This document shows positions 19,974 to 31,044 of a stretch of 64,000 bases of DNA, piece after piece. The notes below the pieces were generated by a model. It saw only the letters and a program-made list of their open reading frames with translations. It was not told the DNA's origin and searched no databases. Within the stretch, counting starts at the first letter, position 1. Each line of letters opens with the position of its first letter. Position numbers and translations under genes: made by a program. This DNA comes from Tetrapyrgos nigripes (Eukaryota > Basidiomycota > Agaricomycetes > Agaricales > Campanellaceae), in assembly GCA_013368315.1 (NCBI GenBank), contig JAACJM010000143.1:124001-188000 (forward strand). Reading direction: 5' to 3'.

Positions 19974-21580
19974 TCAGTAGTTGATGGTATAATCGAATCC
20001 GGACAGAAATTCAGACCATCGGACCTGTCGTCGACTCAACTTCTTGGTAGTAGTAAAAAATTGCAAATTGTTATGGTCCGAATATACTTGAACAGTATAT
20101 TTTGAGCCTTCCAGATATGCTCTCCATTGACTGAAGGAGTCTACGATAGCTAGTAATTCCTTGTCGAAAATGTCGTAATTCCCTTCTGCCGGTCCCATTG
20201 ATTGGGCATGAAAAGCAACTGGGTGAATTTCGCCAGTCTCTGGGTGGGGTTGTGAGAGTATGGCAGCTACAGCATAATCAGAAGCGTCCGATCCTACTAT
20301 GATAGGTAGTGTGGGATCGAAGTGGCGTAGAATTGGGGCCTGAGTGAAAGCTTCTTTCAACAATTCGAAAACTTTTTGCTGTTGGGGGGTCCATTCAAAG
20401 GGGACTTTTTTCGATGTCAAAGCAGTAAGTGGTTTTACTATTCCGGAATAATTGTCGATGAAGCGCCGGTAGAAATTTGCAAAGCCGAGAAAACTTTGAA
20501 GTTCCTTTAAGTTTCTTGGTTCTTCCCATTTCCGTATAACTTCCACTTTGGTGGGGTCCATTGATATTCCCTCGTTGGACACTATCATCCCAAGATACTC
20601 CACAGAATCAACATGAAAATCACATTTGGATGGTTTCAGGTGTAGGTCATGTTTTTCTAATCTGTCAAGAACTTGTTTAACATGACTGATGTGTTCCTCT
20701 TCAGTTTCAGAGAAGATAAGTATATCATCAAAGTATATGATGACAAATACATCGATCATATCATGGAAAATATCATTCATAAATCTGTGAAATACTGAAG
20801 GGGCATTGGTGAGTCCAAATGGCATGACAAGGTATTCAAAGGCACCGTATCTTGTTTGAAATGCAGTTTTCCATTCGTGGCCTTCAGCCACCCACACATT
20901 GTTGTATCCTACTCGTAGATCCAATTTGGTAAAATGTTTGGCCTTGCGGAGGCGGTCCATCAAGTCTCCTATCAGAGGTAAGGGGTATTTATTCTTTATA
21001 GTTACCTTGTTCAAGGCCTTAAAATCTACACACATACGTAAGCTTCCATCTTTCTTCTTAGCAAACAACGCAGGGGCTCCTATGGGTGATTTAGAGGCCC
21101 TGATGAATCCTTTCCCTAGCATTTCATCAAGATAATCCTTCAATGATTTCAGCTCTGTTTCTGACATGTTGTAGAGTTTACCAGGTGGTGGCAAGTCATT
21201 GTCTCCTGTGTCGATGGTAACATCATAAGGTCTGTGTGGTGGCATTCATAATGCCTCTCCTGAGGAGAATACCTTTATCCATGGATGGTATGGTTCTGGA
21301 ATAATTCTTTTGATCTCATTATCCTCAGTGTTTCCTTCCAATTCTTCCTTCTTTTCTCCTATACTGGCTTGTGCAATTCTACCCTCCACCTCTTCATGTT
21401 GATCCCAGTCTTTTGTTGGTGTAATGTACAGGGTATAAGCTTCGCATCCTTGATTAACCAGTGCTGCAAATGGTGCTGCACCTATGAGGCTAATTTTTGG
21501 GGCCTGTTTTTTGTTTGTTAAGTTTTCCTGTGTTTTTTGTCCTGTTGATTTAACATCTGCTGAGCCTTCATTCCCTTCTT
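19974..21580 (-). pseudogene. Chromovirus reverse transcriptase and RNase H
   Basis: RT motifs are clear: MPPHRPYD entry, PIGAPALFAKKKDGSLRMCV, KLDLRVGYNNV, MPFGLTNAPSVFHRF and the active-site YFDD in VIIYFDDILIF. RNase H shows VGSDASDYAVAAIL, FDKELLAIV and YSDHNNLQFF. The frame is interrupted by TGA immediately before MPPHRPYD (about 21246-21248). Upstream it remains open back to about 21580, where the reading frame changes relative to the protease. Confidence 0.88.
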
Positions 21581-22160
21581 TCAGGTCTCCTTCTTCCTTT
21601 TTGGCAGGTATTGTTCCCGGTTTTTCTGTTGGAGATAATCTAAGAACTCTGACTCATGCAGAAGTATTGGATCATCCAAATTTAGTGAGGGTAATTTGTC
21701 TTCCATCTCCAATTCTTCCTCAATAGTTACTATACTTCTTTTTGCAGATTGAAGTTCATAATTTTCCAATAAAGCAGCCTGTAACCTTTCCCCTCCTTCA
21801 AATGCAAATGATAAGTCCTTCCAATCTATTTGTGGGTTGATCCTCCTTAACCATTGAAATCCTAAGACAATCTGTGCAGCTGAATGTAGCTTGGTGACCA
21901 GCATTTCCTCATTGTGCATTGTTCCATCCTCATAATAAAGTTGAACTGGGATGGAATGAGTGATTACTCCTGCTGAAGTGCTCTCTCCATCAAATAGGGT
22001 TAATGGTAATGGTTTTGGCAGTTCTTGCAATCTGTCTGGGTATTTGCTTGCTTGGCTGTAGTCAAGGAAGGATCTGGAGGCTCCTGAATCTATTAAAGCA
22101 GATAAATATTTGCTTTCCTTATTGAATAATTTTGTTTGGATAATAAAAGCTTGATCTGAT
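21581..22160 (-). pseudogene. Chromovirus aspartic protease region
   Basis: The protease motif LIDSGASRSFLDY lies at about 22090-22130, followed by a typical retropepsin body (GVITHSIPVQLYYEDG, AQIVLGFQWLRRINPQIDW). A TGA near 22160 interrupts the frame upstream (ITS, stop, SDQAF). At its 3' end the frame stops at 21581, and RT continues in another frame. Confidence 0.8.
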
Positions 22161-22242
22161 CATGAGGTGATAGATACTGAAGGTCCCATATCTTTATCTT
22201 CTAACACCACTGCTGCTCTTAAACTAGGGGGTATGTTTGGGC

Positions 22243-23005
22243 TCAGTCCATTCCTGGTAATTCGTCCTGAGCCCCCTCCTCATTTTCCTGTTCCTCTAAT
22301 TCTTGGTCCAATTCATAAATATTTCCATCTTCATCATATCCATAATAAGTTTCTACTTCCTGTTCTACATGAACAGGGTCATTTTCAGGTGGACAATCCC
22401 TTCCAAAGTGTCCTGATTGCCCACATCGAATGCACAGCCCATTTGCCATCCTTCTGTCCCGTTCTTCTCGAGTGAGTTGCAGAAAGGGACGATTCCTGAA
22501 TGCTTGGGGTTGTGCAGCTCGACCCACTACTGGATTTTGGTTTTGGTTGTTGCGGGGTCGATTGTGATTTGCTTGAGTTGTTGGTCCTGGTCCTGCATTG
22601 GCATTTTGGGGATTATTACGGTTCCGGTTCACTGGTGATGCATTTGGTACGTAGATGGGGTTTGCATAATTATTTGTTGCTAAACCAACTTCGTTGAATG
22701 CCTCTCTTGCAGCATCCAAGTCAAGAAGTCGATCGACTACACCATTGAAGCTTCGAGCAATTCTTCCCACTAGAGTGAGACGATTTCTTAAATCTTTTCT
22801 TATTTGCAGTAGTAATCGCCATCTCAAAGCTGGTTCATTATATTGTGTCAATAATGAAGCATCTTCAAATCTTACTAGAAAATCAGCAAAAGCTTCATCT
22901 GCTTTTTGTAATACCTTATCTAGTGCTGCTTGAGAATGAAGTTGCTCATCATGAACTCCAAATAGTCTAGCAAAGGTTCCTATAAACACTGCGGGCAAAG
23001 GTACC
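22243..23005 (-). pseudogene. Chromovirus Gag, N-terminally truncated
   Basis: The capsid C-terminal half (ALDKVLQKADEAFADFLVRFED, ALRWRLLLQIRKDLRNRL) is followed by an Asn/Arg/Pro-rich linker and one CCHC zinc knuckle, CIRCGQSGHFGRDC, then an acidic tail. Upstream similarity stops within a few bases of 23005. The pol frame continues in a different phase after PGMD. Confidence 0.88.
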
Positions 23006-23195
23006 TATTATCAATGAGAAAAGCCTGAGAAAATAATGAGAAAAGTTTGAATTAACTCAGAATTTGAGCATTGAGAAAAGTCTGAGAAAAGTCAAACTTT
23101 TCTCAAAATTTTCGAGATCCTTTTCTCATTGAGAAAAGTGTGACTTTTGCCTTTGAGAAAAGTATGAGATAAGATTGAGAAAAGCGAGAGTAATC
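23006..23195. repeat. GAGAAAAG-rich tract with inverted copies
   Basis: At least eight TGAGAAAAG-like units occur within 190 bp, two of them inverted (CTTTTCTCA near 23098 and 23132). It abuts the broken Gag, so it may be the piece that truncated the chromovirus. No gene is present. Confidence 0.65.
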
Positions 23196-23615
23196 CTAAG
23201 GAATCCCGACAATCCCGCAGGCCACACGGCATCCATGCGGAGTTATTAATTCAAAATTAACTAATTCTTAATTTCAGTCTCGTTCGCTCACGTTCACTTT
23301 CCATTGAAAGGGTTGCACATACTGTGCAATCATCCTGGTTCTCTACCGTTCGCTTTTGTTCAGATAAATTTTACATAAATGTTCATTAACGTTCATTCTG
23401 GTTCGCTGTACATGTGGTTCTATCCAGAAATACAAATACACGTTCACTGTGATTCGCTCTCGTTCTGTGTGCGTGCTTCTCTGCCTGCACTACCCTCCTT
23501 GTCCTCCCAGTTGCGAAACGAAAAGAATTTTGGATTTGCGTACGAAATCTAGAGTAGTAAAGTATGCACCAATAAGTGAGGTAGAAGAGATATCGCAGAG
23601 GACTCACGAAAATGT
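23196..23615. other. Non-coding stretch with repeated GTTC(G/A)CT
   Basis: Between about 23280 and 23470 the motif GTTCGCT or GTTCACT appears repeatedly, often as CGTTC. No hairpin or coding frame is convincing. The open frame through it is low complexity. Confidence 0.4.
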
Positions 23616-23804
23616 CAAAAATGCCTGAAGACAGACGAGTAAAATCAGCCCAACTCCATTCATTTCTCCCTCTCCTCTTCTACCTAATGGATGTCGACCT
23701 GTCTAACGTTCTTGACCCTAATCCAGTGCAGCGTTCCAATGCTAACATGTATCTTGGTCCTTCTCTGGGAGATATGCAACTCCAATACCAAACGACGAAA
23801 ATCT

Positions 23805-24802
23805 TTACATCGGACCATACGCCTGAGGGTTTGAATGAGGGAAACTTGAGGTATGATCTTGACCGCGCTTCGCTTTAGACCGCCTCGAGTGTCTCGTTTC
23901 TCGGAATAAATGATACCTGATCATGAACAGCTGGGAGTGGGGCAGAAAGGAGAGTCCAGTTCTCGCAAGTCGTCCATGGTTAAATGCTTCCAGCACATAG
24001 GGCAGATAGCATATTGGATGATATGGTTGTCGGGATCCTAGGTCACGCCGCTTTGCGCTGGCAAGAGTATGAACAGGATAGGATTTTCTGGAAGGATAGC
24101 GTTGGCGGCCTCCAGACCATTCATATACATCAAAAGGTTGTCTTCTGTATGCTTGACAGAAAGGTTTGAGTAGACGTCGTTATCGAGAGCTGAGAGATAT
24201 CCCATGCGAACAAATGAAGGGTCTCCATCTCGGAATGATGGAGGTAATGTGGATTTGTCGTTGTCATCGTCGTCGTCATCAAGAGGAGGATATAATGCAC
24301 CAGGTATATGCATTGGTGTATATATTGTGTCTGGAGGGACGAAGTCTGGAATACGAATGGGAGCAGGCACCACAGGAGGCAGAAGAAGCATAGGAGGTGG
24401 TGGAGGTGGTGGATCCGGATCTTCGTAGTCGCGTAGTTCCATCTCGACGCCGACGCCAGTGTCTTCTAATTCTTCGTCATACCGGCCATCCGCTTCGTGC
24501 CTCACATCTTGTCCAGCACTGCTGGGCCCAGCAACCGGCCCATTCTGGTCAGCGAGAATCTCTCTTTCTCCTTCGTCGCGTCTCCTCCTCCTCTTCTTCT
24601 TCTTCTTGGATTGCTCTTGACTCGGACCCGCAGTAAGCCCATATTGCTCCACGTGTTTCCGGGACGTGGCCTTCTTGACGAGATACAGCTGGTAGACATG
24701 CACACCTTGCACAGGGGGATTCGGTTTCGTCCATGCCGGGCGAGAAGCAGAGAGCCAGAGGAAGAGTACGCGACCAACGAGCGCGTCAGAGAGGGGAGGC
24801 AA
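23805..24802 (-). CDS. Low-complexity protein of unknown function
   Basis: The main minus-strand frame (24038-24802) has a short N-terminal part (VYQLYLVKKATSRKHVEQYG), a basic Lys/Arg run, an acidic stretch, then a Pro-rich run (DPPPPPPP), an Asp-only tract and a C-terminal segment ending ILFILLPAQSGVT. The first in-frame start is not an ATG, so an upstream exon is likely. A further minus-strand frame at 23805-23996 could be a downstream exon. Nothing identifies a function. The mix of charged and proline tracts suggests a disordered protein. Confidence 0.35.
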
Positions 24803-24979
24803 TCACATGCTCGCCGCACCTCGCGAAAATCTTCTAAGTCCGGGGCTCTGAGTCAGGTTGACCCAGAAATTGTCCAGATACTCTCAGAAAAACCTCATTC
24901 TAATCGTATCAAAATTTTTTCGGTTTATTTTCCGTCCATTCTACAATTCCTGAGATTTTCTTGAGATTCTCTGGCAAAA

Positions 24980-25458
24980 TCAGACAATTCTCCTAGAACG
25001 ATTCTGCCGTTTTACGCTGTGGGCTCTCCTAGTTTCTACAAGTTGCTTCGCCGTATCGACGGCGTCACAAACATCCTCCAATCCGAAATCCAGCTCCAAG
25101 ACAAATTCTTCCTGGTGCACCACAAGGCAATCCGGGCATGACCTGTGGATCTTGGTCGCGTATTGCAGTATCTGTCGATGGGCCTCATGTTCTGTGATGA
25201 AAATAAGTAGTGTACAAATTGGGAAACCCCACACGATGCACCGACGGCATACGCTGTATTTCTATCGATCACCTTCACCAAATACACCAGCTTAAACCCC
25301 TTTGACTGGTGTCCCCTCCTCCATTCCCTGAGTCTGGTCTCGGGCGTGCGGCCCGTTGACCCAATTTTGTACTCGAGTTTTCCACTATCCTCATTCAAGG
25401 CGAAGACGTACACCACAGAAGACGTCGATGCAGACGCAGCTACTGAAGACATCGACAT
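24980..25458 (-). CDS. GIY-YIG / T5orf172 (MUG113-like) domain protein
   Basis: Two exons: 25242-25458 and 24980-25191, with a 50-bp GTGCAT...CACAG intron at 25192-25241 that joins in phase (AYAV then EHEAHRQ). The start is the ATG at 25458 (MSMSSVAAS). The product is about 142 residues. The core VVYVFALNEDSGKLEYKIGSTGRTPETRLREW has the GIY-like VYV strand, the YIG-like YKIGST and the conserved Arg on the following helix. The second half (EHEAHRQILQYATKIHRSCPDCLVVHQEEFVLEL) fits the end of the T5orf172/MUG113 fold. Such domains resemble homing and repair nucleases. In fungi this group is poorly characterised and nuclease activity is unproven. It is short and essentially domain-only. Confidence 0.7.
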
Positions 25459-25723
25459 AGATGCCCTCAAAGAACAGGAACTTGGCGAGTAGACAGGGAA
25501 GACGGAAAACTTGAAAACATTGAAAAAGAGAGGTTATACTCCAGAAGCGCACACATACCATGAGAGCGAGTTGGAGCCTGCAACGTTGGGAGATCGGCGT
25601 GAGCAGAGGCGGGAGCGGTCAGGTATTTAAATCGGTTGTTTGTCGCAGCTGTTTGTCGCGACTTCCATATATGTACGGTCACCACGCATCCCCCAACTGC
25701 AAGCTCCGTCTTCCTCCATCGCG

Positions 25724-27314
25724 ATGAAGGCCAGCATGTCTCCCATTATGCTGGAATGTAGACCGCATCGTCCCAAACGTCCTGTATTCACCGTGGTCGA
25801 CCTGACCACCAAACCCGAAACACCTTCGTGCCATGACGCCGGTGCTGACCTGGAATCCAAGTTTCCAGACGAGATTCGGGAGGAAGTCTTCAAACGTATC
25901 GAGAAACAGTCTGATCTTCTCTGCATCATTTTGGCATCTAAACGATTCCGGAATATTGGTCGTCGGCTACTGTACAAGCCTCTACATTACAGGGAGCCTC
26001 ACGATTTTCTGGACAATCAGACCTTTTGGACATCAACGGACCTGGTGTGACTAATCCGAATGACCTCTATTGGATTGCTTCTTCTCCTCGATATCAACAC
26101 TGTCCCCGTCCAACAACCTCCTTCCCCTTCAGCACCATTCCTTATTCTTCCTGGTCTCACCTCCTCTCGTATTCGGGACCCGCGGCATTTCTGCCTCTTC
26201 TCGCTGGTAGTACCAGCTCTATCCAAGCGCTAGAGTTGATATGCTTCGAGGTCTATCAGCTATGGAACCGGTCGCATCAGTACTCCCTTCCGCGATGATC
26301 CCACAGAAGACGGAGCCTCACATCAAATCTACCCACAATCTTGGAGCAAAATCGACGGCTTCCTTTCCTCATTCTGTGACAAAGGATTGGAATTCCCGAG
26401 TTTGAAGAGTTGAGTTTGACGTTTTCTGGTCTTTGGAAAGGGACAAAGTCAGATTTGTTGGAGATTGTGGGATCGATTTCGTTGATTGCTAGGAGTGGGA
26501 GGATTGGGAAGGATAATAATTTGGAAGAGTTGAAGATTAGATGGATTGCGGGGGATGGGATTTCGGATGTGGGTGTCTATCTGTTTATTCTTTCTTCCTT
26601 CCCGTCTGGGCGCTCAAGTTCTCTCTCGTTTCCCTCTCTACAGGCCAAAGCTGCTCGATATGGCCGGTCTTTCAGAAGATTACTACTCTTTATCACAGAA
26701 TCCCAACTCCCCTGCCATGATTAAACGCGACGGCTACATTTGTAGCTGTTCACGAAGTTCTTCACCCTGTTCCTCAGCTATGTCTACATCTTCTTCATGG
26801 GATAACAGTGGTTCAGAAGGGGAAGACTGCACCATAGACGATTGTGATCCTTTCCTTCATCGTCAACATGGATATATCGCTGCTTGGAGGTTGTTTTGCC
26901 CGCAGCTTAGGGAAGTGAAGCTTATGAGCGGTTTGGTGTGGAGAAAGATCAATACACATTCGTCTTTGCGGCCTCAGTCAATCCCTTCGACTTCTTCAAG
27001 TAGTTACGCTTAGGCAGACTCTAGTCAGGTCGACGAACTTCGAGAATATCGGGCTGTCTGTTCGATAGAATGGACTGATTGGGAGCATGAAGCAAGTTGG
27101 GTTATGAATGGAAACGTGGGTTTGGATGTCTGTCTCAGGCTCGTCTGCTGCGTCTGGGACTTTAGAGGAGTTAGGAAAGTTGACAGGCAAAGGAGATATG
27201 ATTATGAGGATGAAGTTGGAGGATTGGAGACGAAAGAGGGAGCATAATTCGTGGTTGACTCTTGAGCAGAGTCATCGGCTTGGTGTGTCTATGCTCAAAG
27301 TGATGGGGACGTGA
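25724..27314 (+). pseudogene. F-box/leucine-rich-type gene, broken
   Basis: The frame from ATG 25724 contains a convincing F-box: FPDEIREEVFKRIEKQSDLL followed by KRFRNIGRRLLYKPLHY. F-box proteins link targets to SCF ubiquitin ligases through Skp1. The F-box frame stops at 26050. Leucine-rich-repeat-like text resumes in other frames (SLTFSGLWKGTKSDLLEIVG and EELKIRWIAGDG near 26410-26560, later MKLEDWRRKREHNSWLTLEQ near 27205). I could not join these with plausible introns, so frameshifts are more likely than splicing, but a multi-exon gene is not excluded. Confidence 0.5.
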
Positions 27315-27330
27315 GGCTCTGAGTCTTGAG

Positions 27331-29649
27331 CTAGTGGGCCTCGAATCGGATGTCGTTGCGAATCCTTGAAGTGTGCAATCGTTGGGACATGTGCAATGGA
27401 CCTGGACTTGTGCTTGGGGTTTTTCTGATAAATAACATGTACGTACTAGTAGTTGCACGAGCAATGCACAGTGGAATATTCGCCTTTCTCGGCGAGGAAA
27501 CGATTGATTCTGCGGAAACAGTGGTTGATGTGGAAGTTGCGAAAGCAGTAATTCCACCATCGTTCATCAACCTCCTTTATTGTCTCCAAAGACGAGGGCA
27601 TGTTTCGGGGCGTTCTCTTCGCTTCCTGAGGTCCATCTATACCATGTGCAATCTGCTGACCAATTTCAATCAGAGACCTCCAACCGTCCACGCAACTGCG
27701 ACGCACCCACCGCATTCGCATTCAAACCAAAGTTCAGATGAGGTTTTCTACTCCAGTTGAGCTTCGTCTTCTGCCTGGGCATCACCTCCCTAGACTGAGA
27801 CTGCATCTCGGAAGACTGGCTGAAGAACAGCGGTTTAGGCATCGGTGGAGGCATATCATTGAGATCTTCGTTATTATGGAGAAGTTGACCACGAGTATTT
27901 TGGCTCACTGCCAGGTATTTCTGAAAATGTTGGTCAGGTAGAGAACATCGAACTGGCAAGATATGCAACCTACCTGCAATGCTGAGAATCGACCGCCTTT
28001 TGAATTGGCGCCTTTTACAGACGATGCATAGGGTTCGCGAGGGCCTGCAGGCTCTGAGTGTCTCGAAGCGCTTCTAGTGCTAGGTTCGGGCGTAGAGGGG
28101 TGGGGGCCAAACGGGTCAGGAGACAGTGGAATAATTGGCAAGTCTGTGGTTTCTCCACGTTTTAATCCAACGGTCGGATATTGATGAAGTTCGTCTTCCA
28201 AGGCTTTTCTCCGTTGCTGAGTTTCTGGAGAAATGTCATCATTGGTATTTGCGACAAATGCTTTCGGAGCTGATGTGGTCACTCCATTGACAGCCAGACG
28301 GGGAGGAGACGGTACGGAAGATGTTGAGGCGGAATCTGGCATGACCGCTTCATTCAATTGAGAATACAGTACTGCAGGCTACTGTCTGAGTGGCCATCCC
28401 TTTGCAAAGCTGAATCAGTTACGTGGAATGACTTTACATGAAGAAAAAATCCAACTTACGAAGGAATATCAAATGAAGCATTCTGCGGAGTTGGAGGGAA
28501 CACATCGGCATTCGTTTTCGCGGGCACAAGGAAGGGACGAGAAACAACGTTCTCGTGTTCATCCGTAATGTCGATTTTCAATGCTCGAGGAGAGAGTTGA
28601 TTGAGGTTCTAATTTCCAAAAAACGATTTATCAAGTGATCAGCATGAACCCAAAAACGAAACTGACGAGATGAAGTGACCTACCCTCTCAATCTCATCAA
28701 GCTGTGCCTTGAGAATATACTGATTCTTGCGATGGTCGTTAGGTATCCCGAAATCATCAAACTAAATGAAATGACGTAGATCGCGGTTGAGAGGACACCT
28801 TGAAAGACACAGACAGGCATCCACTCACGTCCAAGTCTACGTCTTCACTAAGACTAGGTTCCAAACCAAGATCATCAAATACCCCTGCAACTCTCTTCCC
28901 AGACTCCGTAGGACTGCAGAGAGTTTTCGGGTCATCTTCATCTTCTGTAGGAGATTTGTCCAAGTACGGTAGGTAGGTGCTGACACGTGAGCCCGAGCCA
29001 GAACTAGGTATGACAAGTTCTGTACCCGTCGGACTGGGTGTATGAAGACTCAGAGGTGAAGGAACATGCGGACGGTGATTTTTTCCAGAGCTTGACTCTT
29101 GAGACATCCGCTCCATTATCCCTTTAACCTCTTCCGCATCATCACCTTCTGGCATCTCGCCCTCATTGTCTTCAGACTCTTCCAAATTCGCCAAATCTCC
29201 ACCAGTTAGAGCAACGTCAACCACATTTGGATCTTTAGATATCCGTTTGGCACCCGAAATTTCGCGCATATCTGTCCAAGTGCCAGCGCCGCTCCCAAAG
29301 ACGCCTACCAACGGATCCTTGCCTGTCGAAGCCACCCGAGCAGTCTATCGTCATCATTTGACCCTTCTTTGTTTTCTACTTCTACTTCTTCACCTTCTTC
29401 ATCTTCATCTTCGACTTCTACCTCTTCACTTTCCTCGGACGCTTGTTCAACCTGCAACAGAGCATATTCCGCATTTAATTCGTCAGCAGGATGTGTCGAG
29501 TCTGCAGAGGATGAAAGCAATGAGACAGGACTAGCTGTCTGTGCTCGTAGCTTCAGCATGACAGGTGGTTTTCTGGGAGTATCAATAGACCTCGACGCCG
29601 TTGATTTTGAATTGGACCGGGAAACAGACGCTGAGCACTGAGTAGGCAA
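27331..29649 (-). CDS. Ser/Pro- and Glu-rich multi-exon protein of unknown function (possibly fragmentary)
   Basis: Minus-strand coding segments follow each other with GT-AG type junctions. An acidic start region (ADELNAEYALLQVEQ then Glu/Asp runs, 29305-29649) leads to a Ser-rich region (28830-29335). Then come FDDFGIPNDHRKNQYILKAQ (28690-28760), SPRALKIDITDEHENVV (28460-28615) and a Pro/Ser-rich segment (27975-28357). Last is MPSSLETIKEVDER near 27600. No domain was recognised. It lies directly downstream of the ABCC fragment in the same orientation. It may be an intact gene of unknown type or a third captured piece. Confidence 0.45.
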
Positions 29650-29689
29650 GGAAGGAGAAGGATAGGGAAATGATGGAGTTGAGTCGTTT

Positions 29690-31015
29690 CCACGGGATAG
29701 GAATGAGCATAGCTGACTGATGTTGCTCCCAGCTTACGACGGTGGCGGAGTCGACTGTGTGTTCATGTCTATACCCAACCCAAGTAAAGCACCAGACATT
29801 CCTTCCTCTCTCTCGGCCTTCCAAACCCGCGTCCAGAGATGCTTCCTCTGATAACCGAGGTCCAGGTTCCTCTGGTGGTTGATCAGGAGACGACAGTGCG
29901 GAATTGGGATTTGAAACGAGGTAGAGGACGAGTCGGTTCTATTTCCGAGTGAGGGTCCAAGAAGGAGCTTGTCATAGAGATAGCGAGCAGTGTGACTGTC
30001 TTGTACAACTCTTCAGTGACATGATAGGAATGAAAGTTGAAATGGCTTACAACAGCGCTGAGAGGGTTGTCCAATAAGACATACTTGGTCCGAGCACATA
30101 CACAGCACGGGCAAGAGCGATACTACAACCATCAATCAGCCATCTTTACCAAACCAACAACAATATTCACTCACCGAGCTTTCTGTCCATTATTCAGACT
30201 CACCCCTCTACACATCCACACAAGTCAGATATAGCTCAGTAAGCAAAACGGAGACACCCAACGAGCTCCGATTTCCGTCGCATCCCCGTCCTCCAACATC
30301 TCCAAATTTGGCTGAGCGCACAGGCGTTTACGACAGCTTCATAACGCTGCTCGTCGTAAGGATTTCCAAAAAGAATGTTGTCATTGATGGATTGATGCCT
30401 TAGATACGATATCGCGTGCATGAGACCGTGCTCGTCTGCCCTGTATATGTCTTCTAACATGAGAAGCCAGGTCAGACGTACCAACAGGACAGTCTTTCCA
30501 CTGCAGAACGAAAAACGTTAGAGCTCGCGTTTTGATAATCGAAAAAATAGGAACACGATGACCGAACTCACCTAGCAGGTAGGTCCCGTAACAACTGTCA
30601 ACTTCTCCGAGATATCCTTCAACTCGAATTTATGATGAGCCAGCATAGACTCGGCGGTCAAAACCGACGTAATCGTTCCCGTCTCCGAAAACTCTGAAGG
30701 CACTACCTATTGCATCCCTATCCGCAACATCCTCTGTCTGTGAAGCAGGGGTGTTATTGTTATCTTCATCTTTTCCCAATCCTTGTCCTTCCCTGTCTCC
30801 TCGGCCTCGTTCCACTTCAGCGTCGCATTCTCCAGACCCAACCCTTCATCTTCAGACCCAGGTAAGTGAGGTTCAGAGAAGTCTTTCTTGAGGGAAGAGA
30901 CTTGTTCCGTGACTTCTTCGTCAAGGTAGACGGCGATACAGTCCAGAACGACTTTGGTGTGTATAAGAGTTGGATGATCCAGGTCGGTAGGACGTTGAGA
31001 GGTGCACTAAAGAGT
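29690..31015 (-). pseudogene. ABCC-type ABC transporter fragment (end of first membrane domain and first nucleotide-binding domain)
   Basis: Reading the minus strand: APLNVLPTWIIQLL (end of membrane domain 1), then VLDCIAVYLDEEVTEQVSSLKKDF (linker), LGLENATLKWNEAEE, FELKDISEKLTVVTGPT, a Walker A remnant, SINDNILFGNPYDEQRYEAVVNACAL (Q-loop side), GVSLNNGQKAR (degenerate signature), KYVLLDNPLSAV (Walker B with Asp-Asn instead of Asp-Asp) and DKLLLGPSLGNRT. These match the MRP/ABCC family. The rest of the transporter is absent, since a full ABCC protein has two such halves. Frames shift in the Walker A motif (about 30550-30570) and after NACAL (about 30310). It cannot encode a working pump. Confidence 0.85.
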
Positions 31016-31044
31016 CAGAGAAAAGATAACGGTAATGGGACGAG

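Larger units (their letters stand above)
18107..23005 (-). mobile_element. Ty3/gypsy chromovirus, truncated and mutated, no LTRs seen
   Basis: The minus-strand order is gag with a zinc knuckle, protease, RT, RNase H, integrase, chromodomain, diagnostic of a chromovirus. Only about 110 bp separate the last stop from the copia LTR, so the 3' LTR is missing or cut. On the other side, Gag similarity stops abruptly near 23005 where a GAGAAAAG-rich tract begins, so the 5' end and the Gag N-terminus are missing. Four in-frame TGA codons interrupt the coding sequence, each at a place where CGA would restore Arg, and there are frame changes between gag and protease and between protease and RT. The element is dead. 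Confidence 0.9.
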
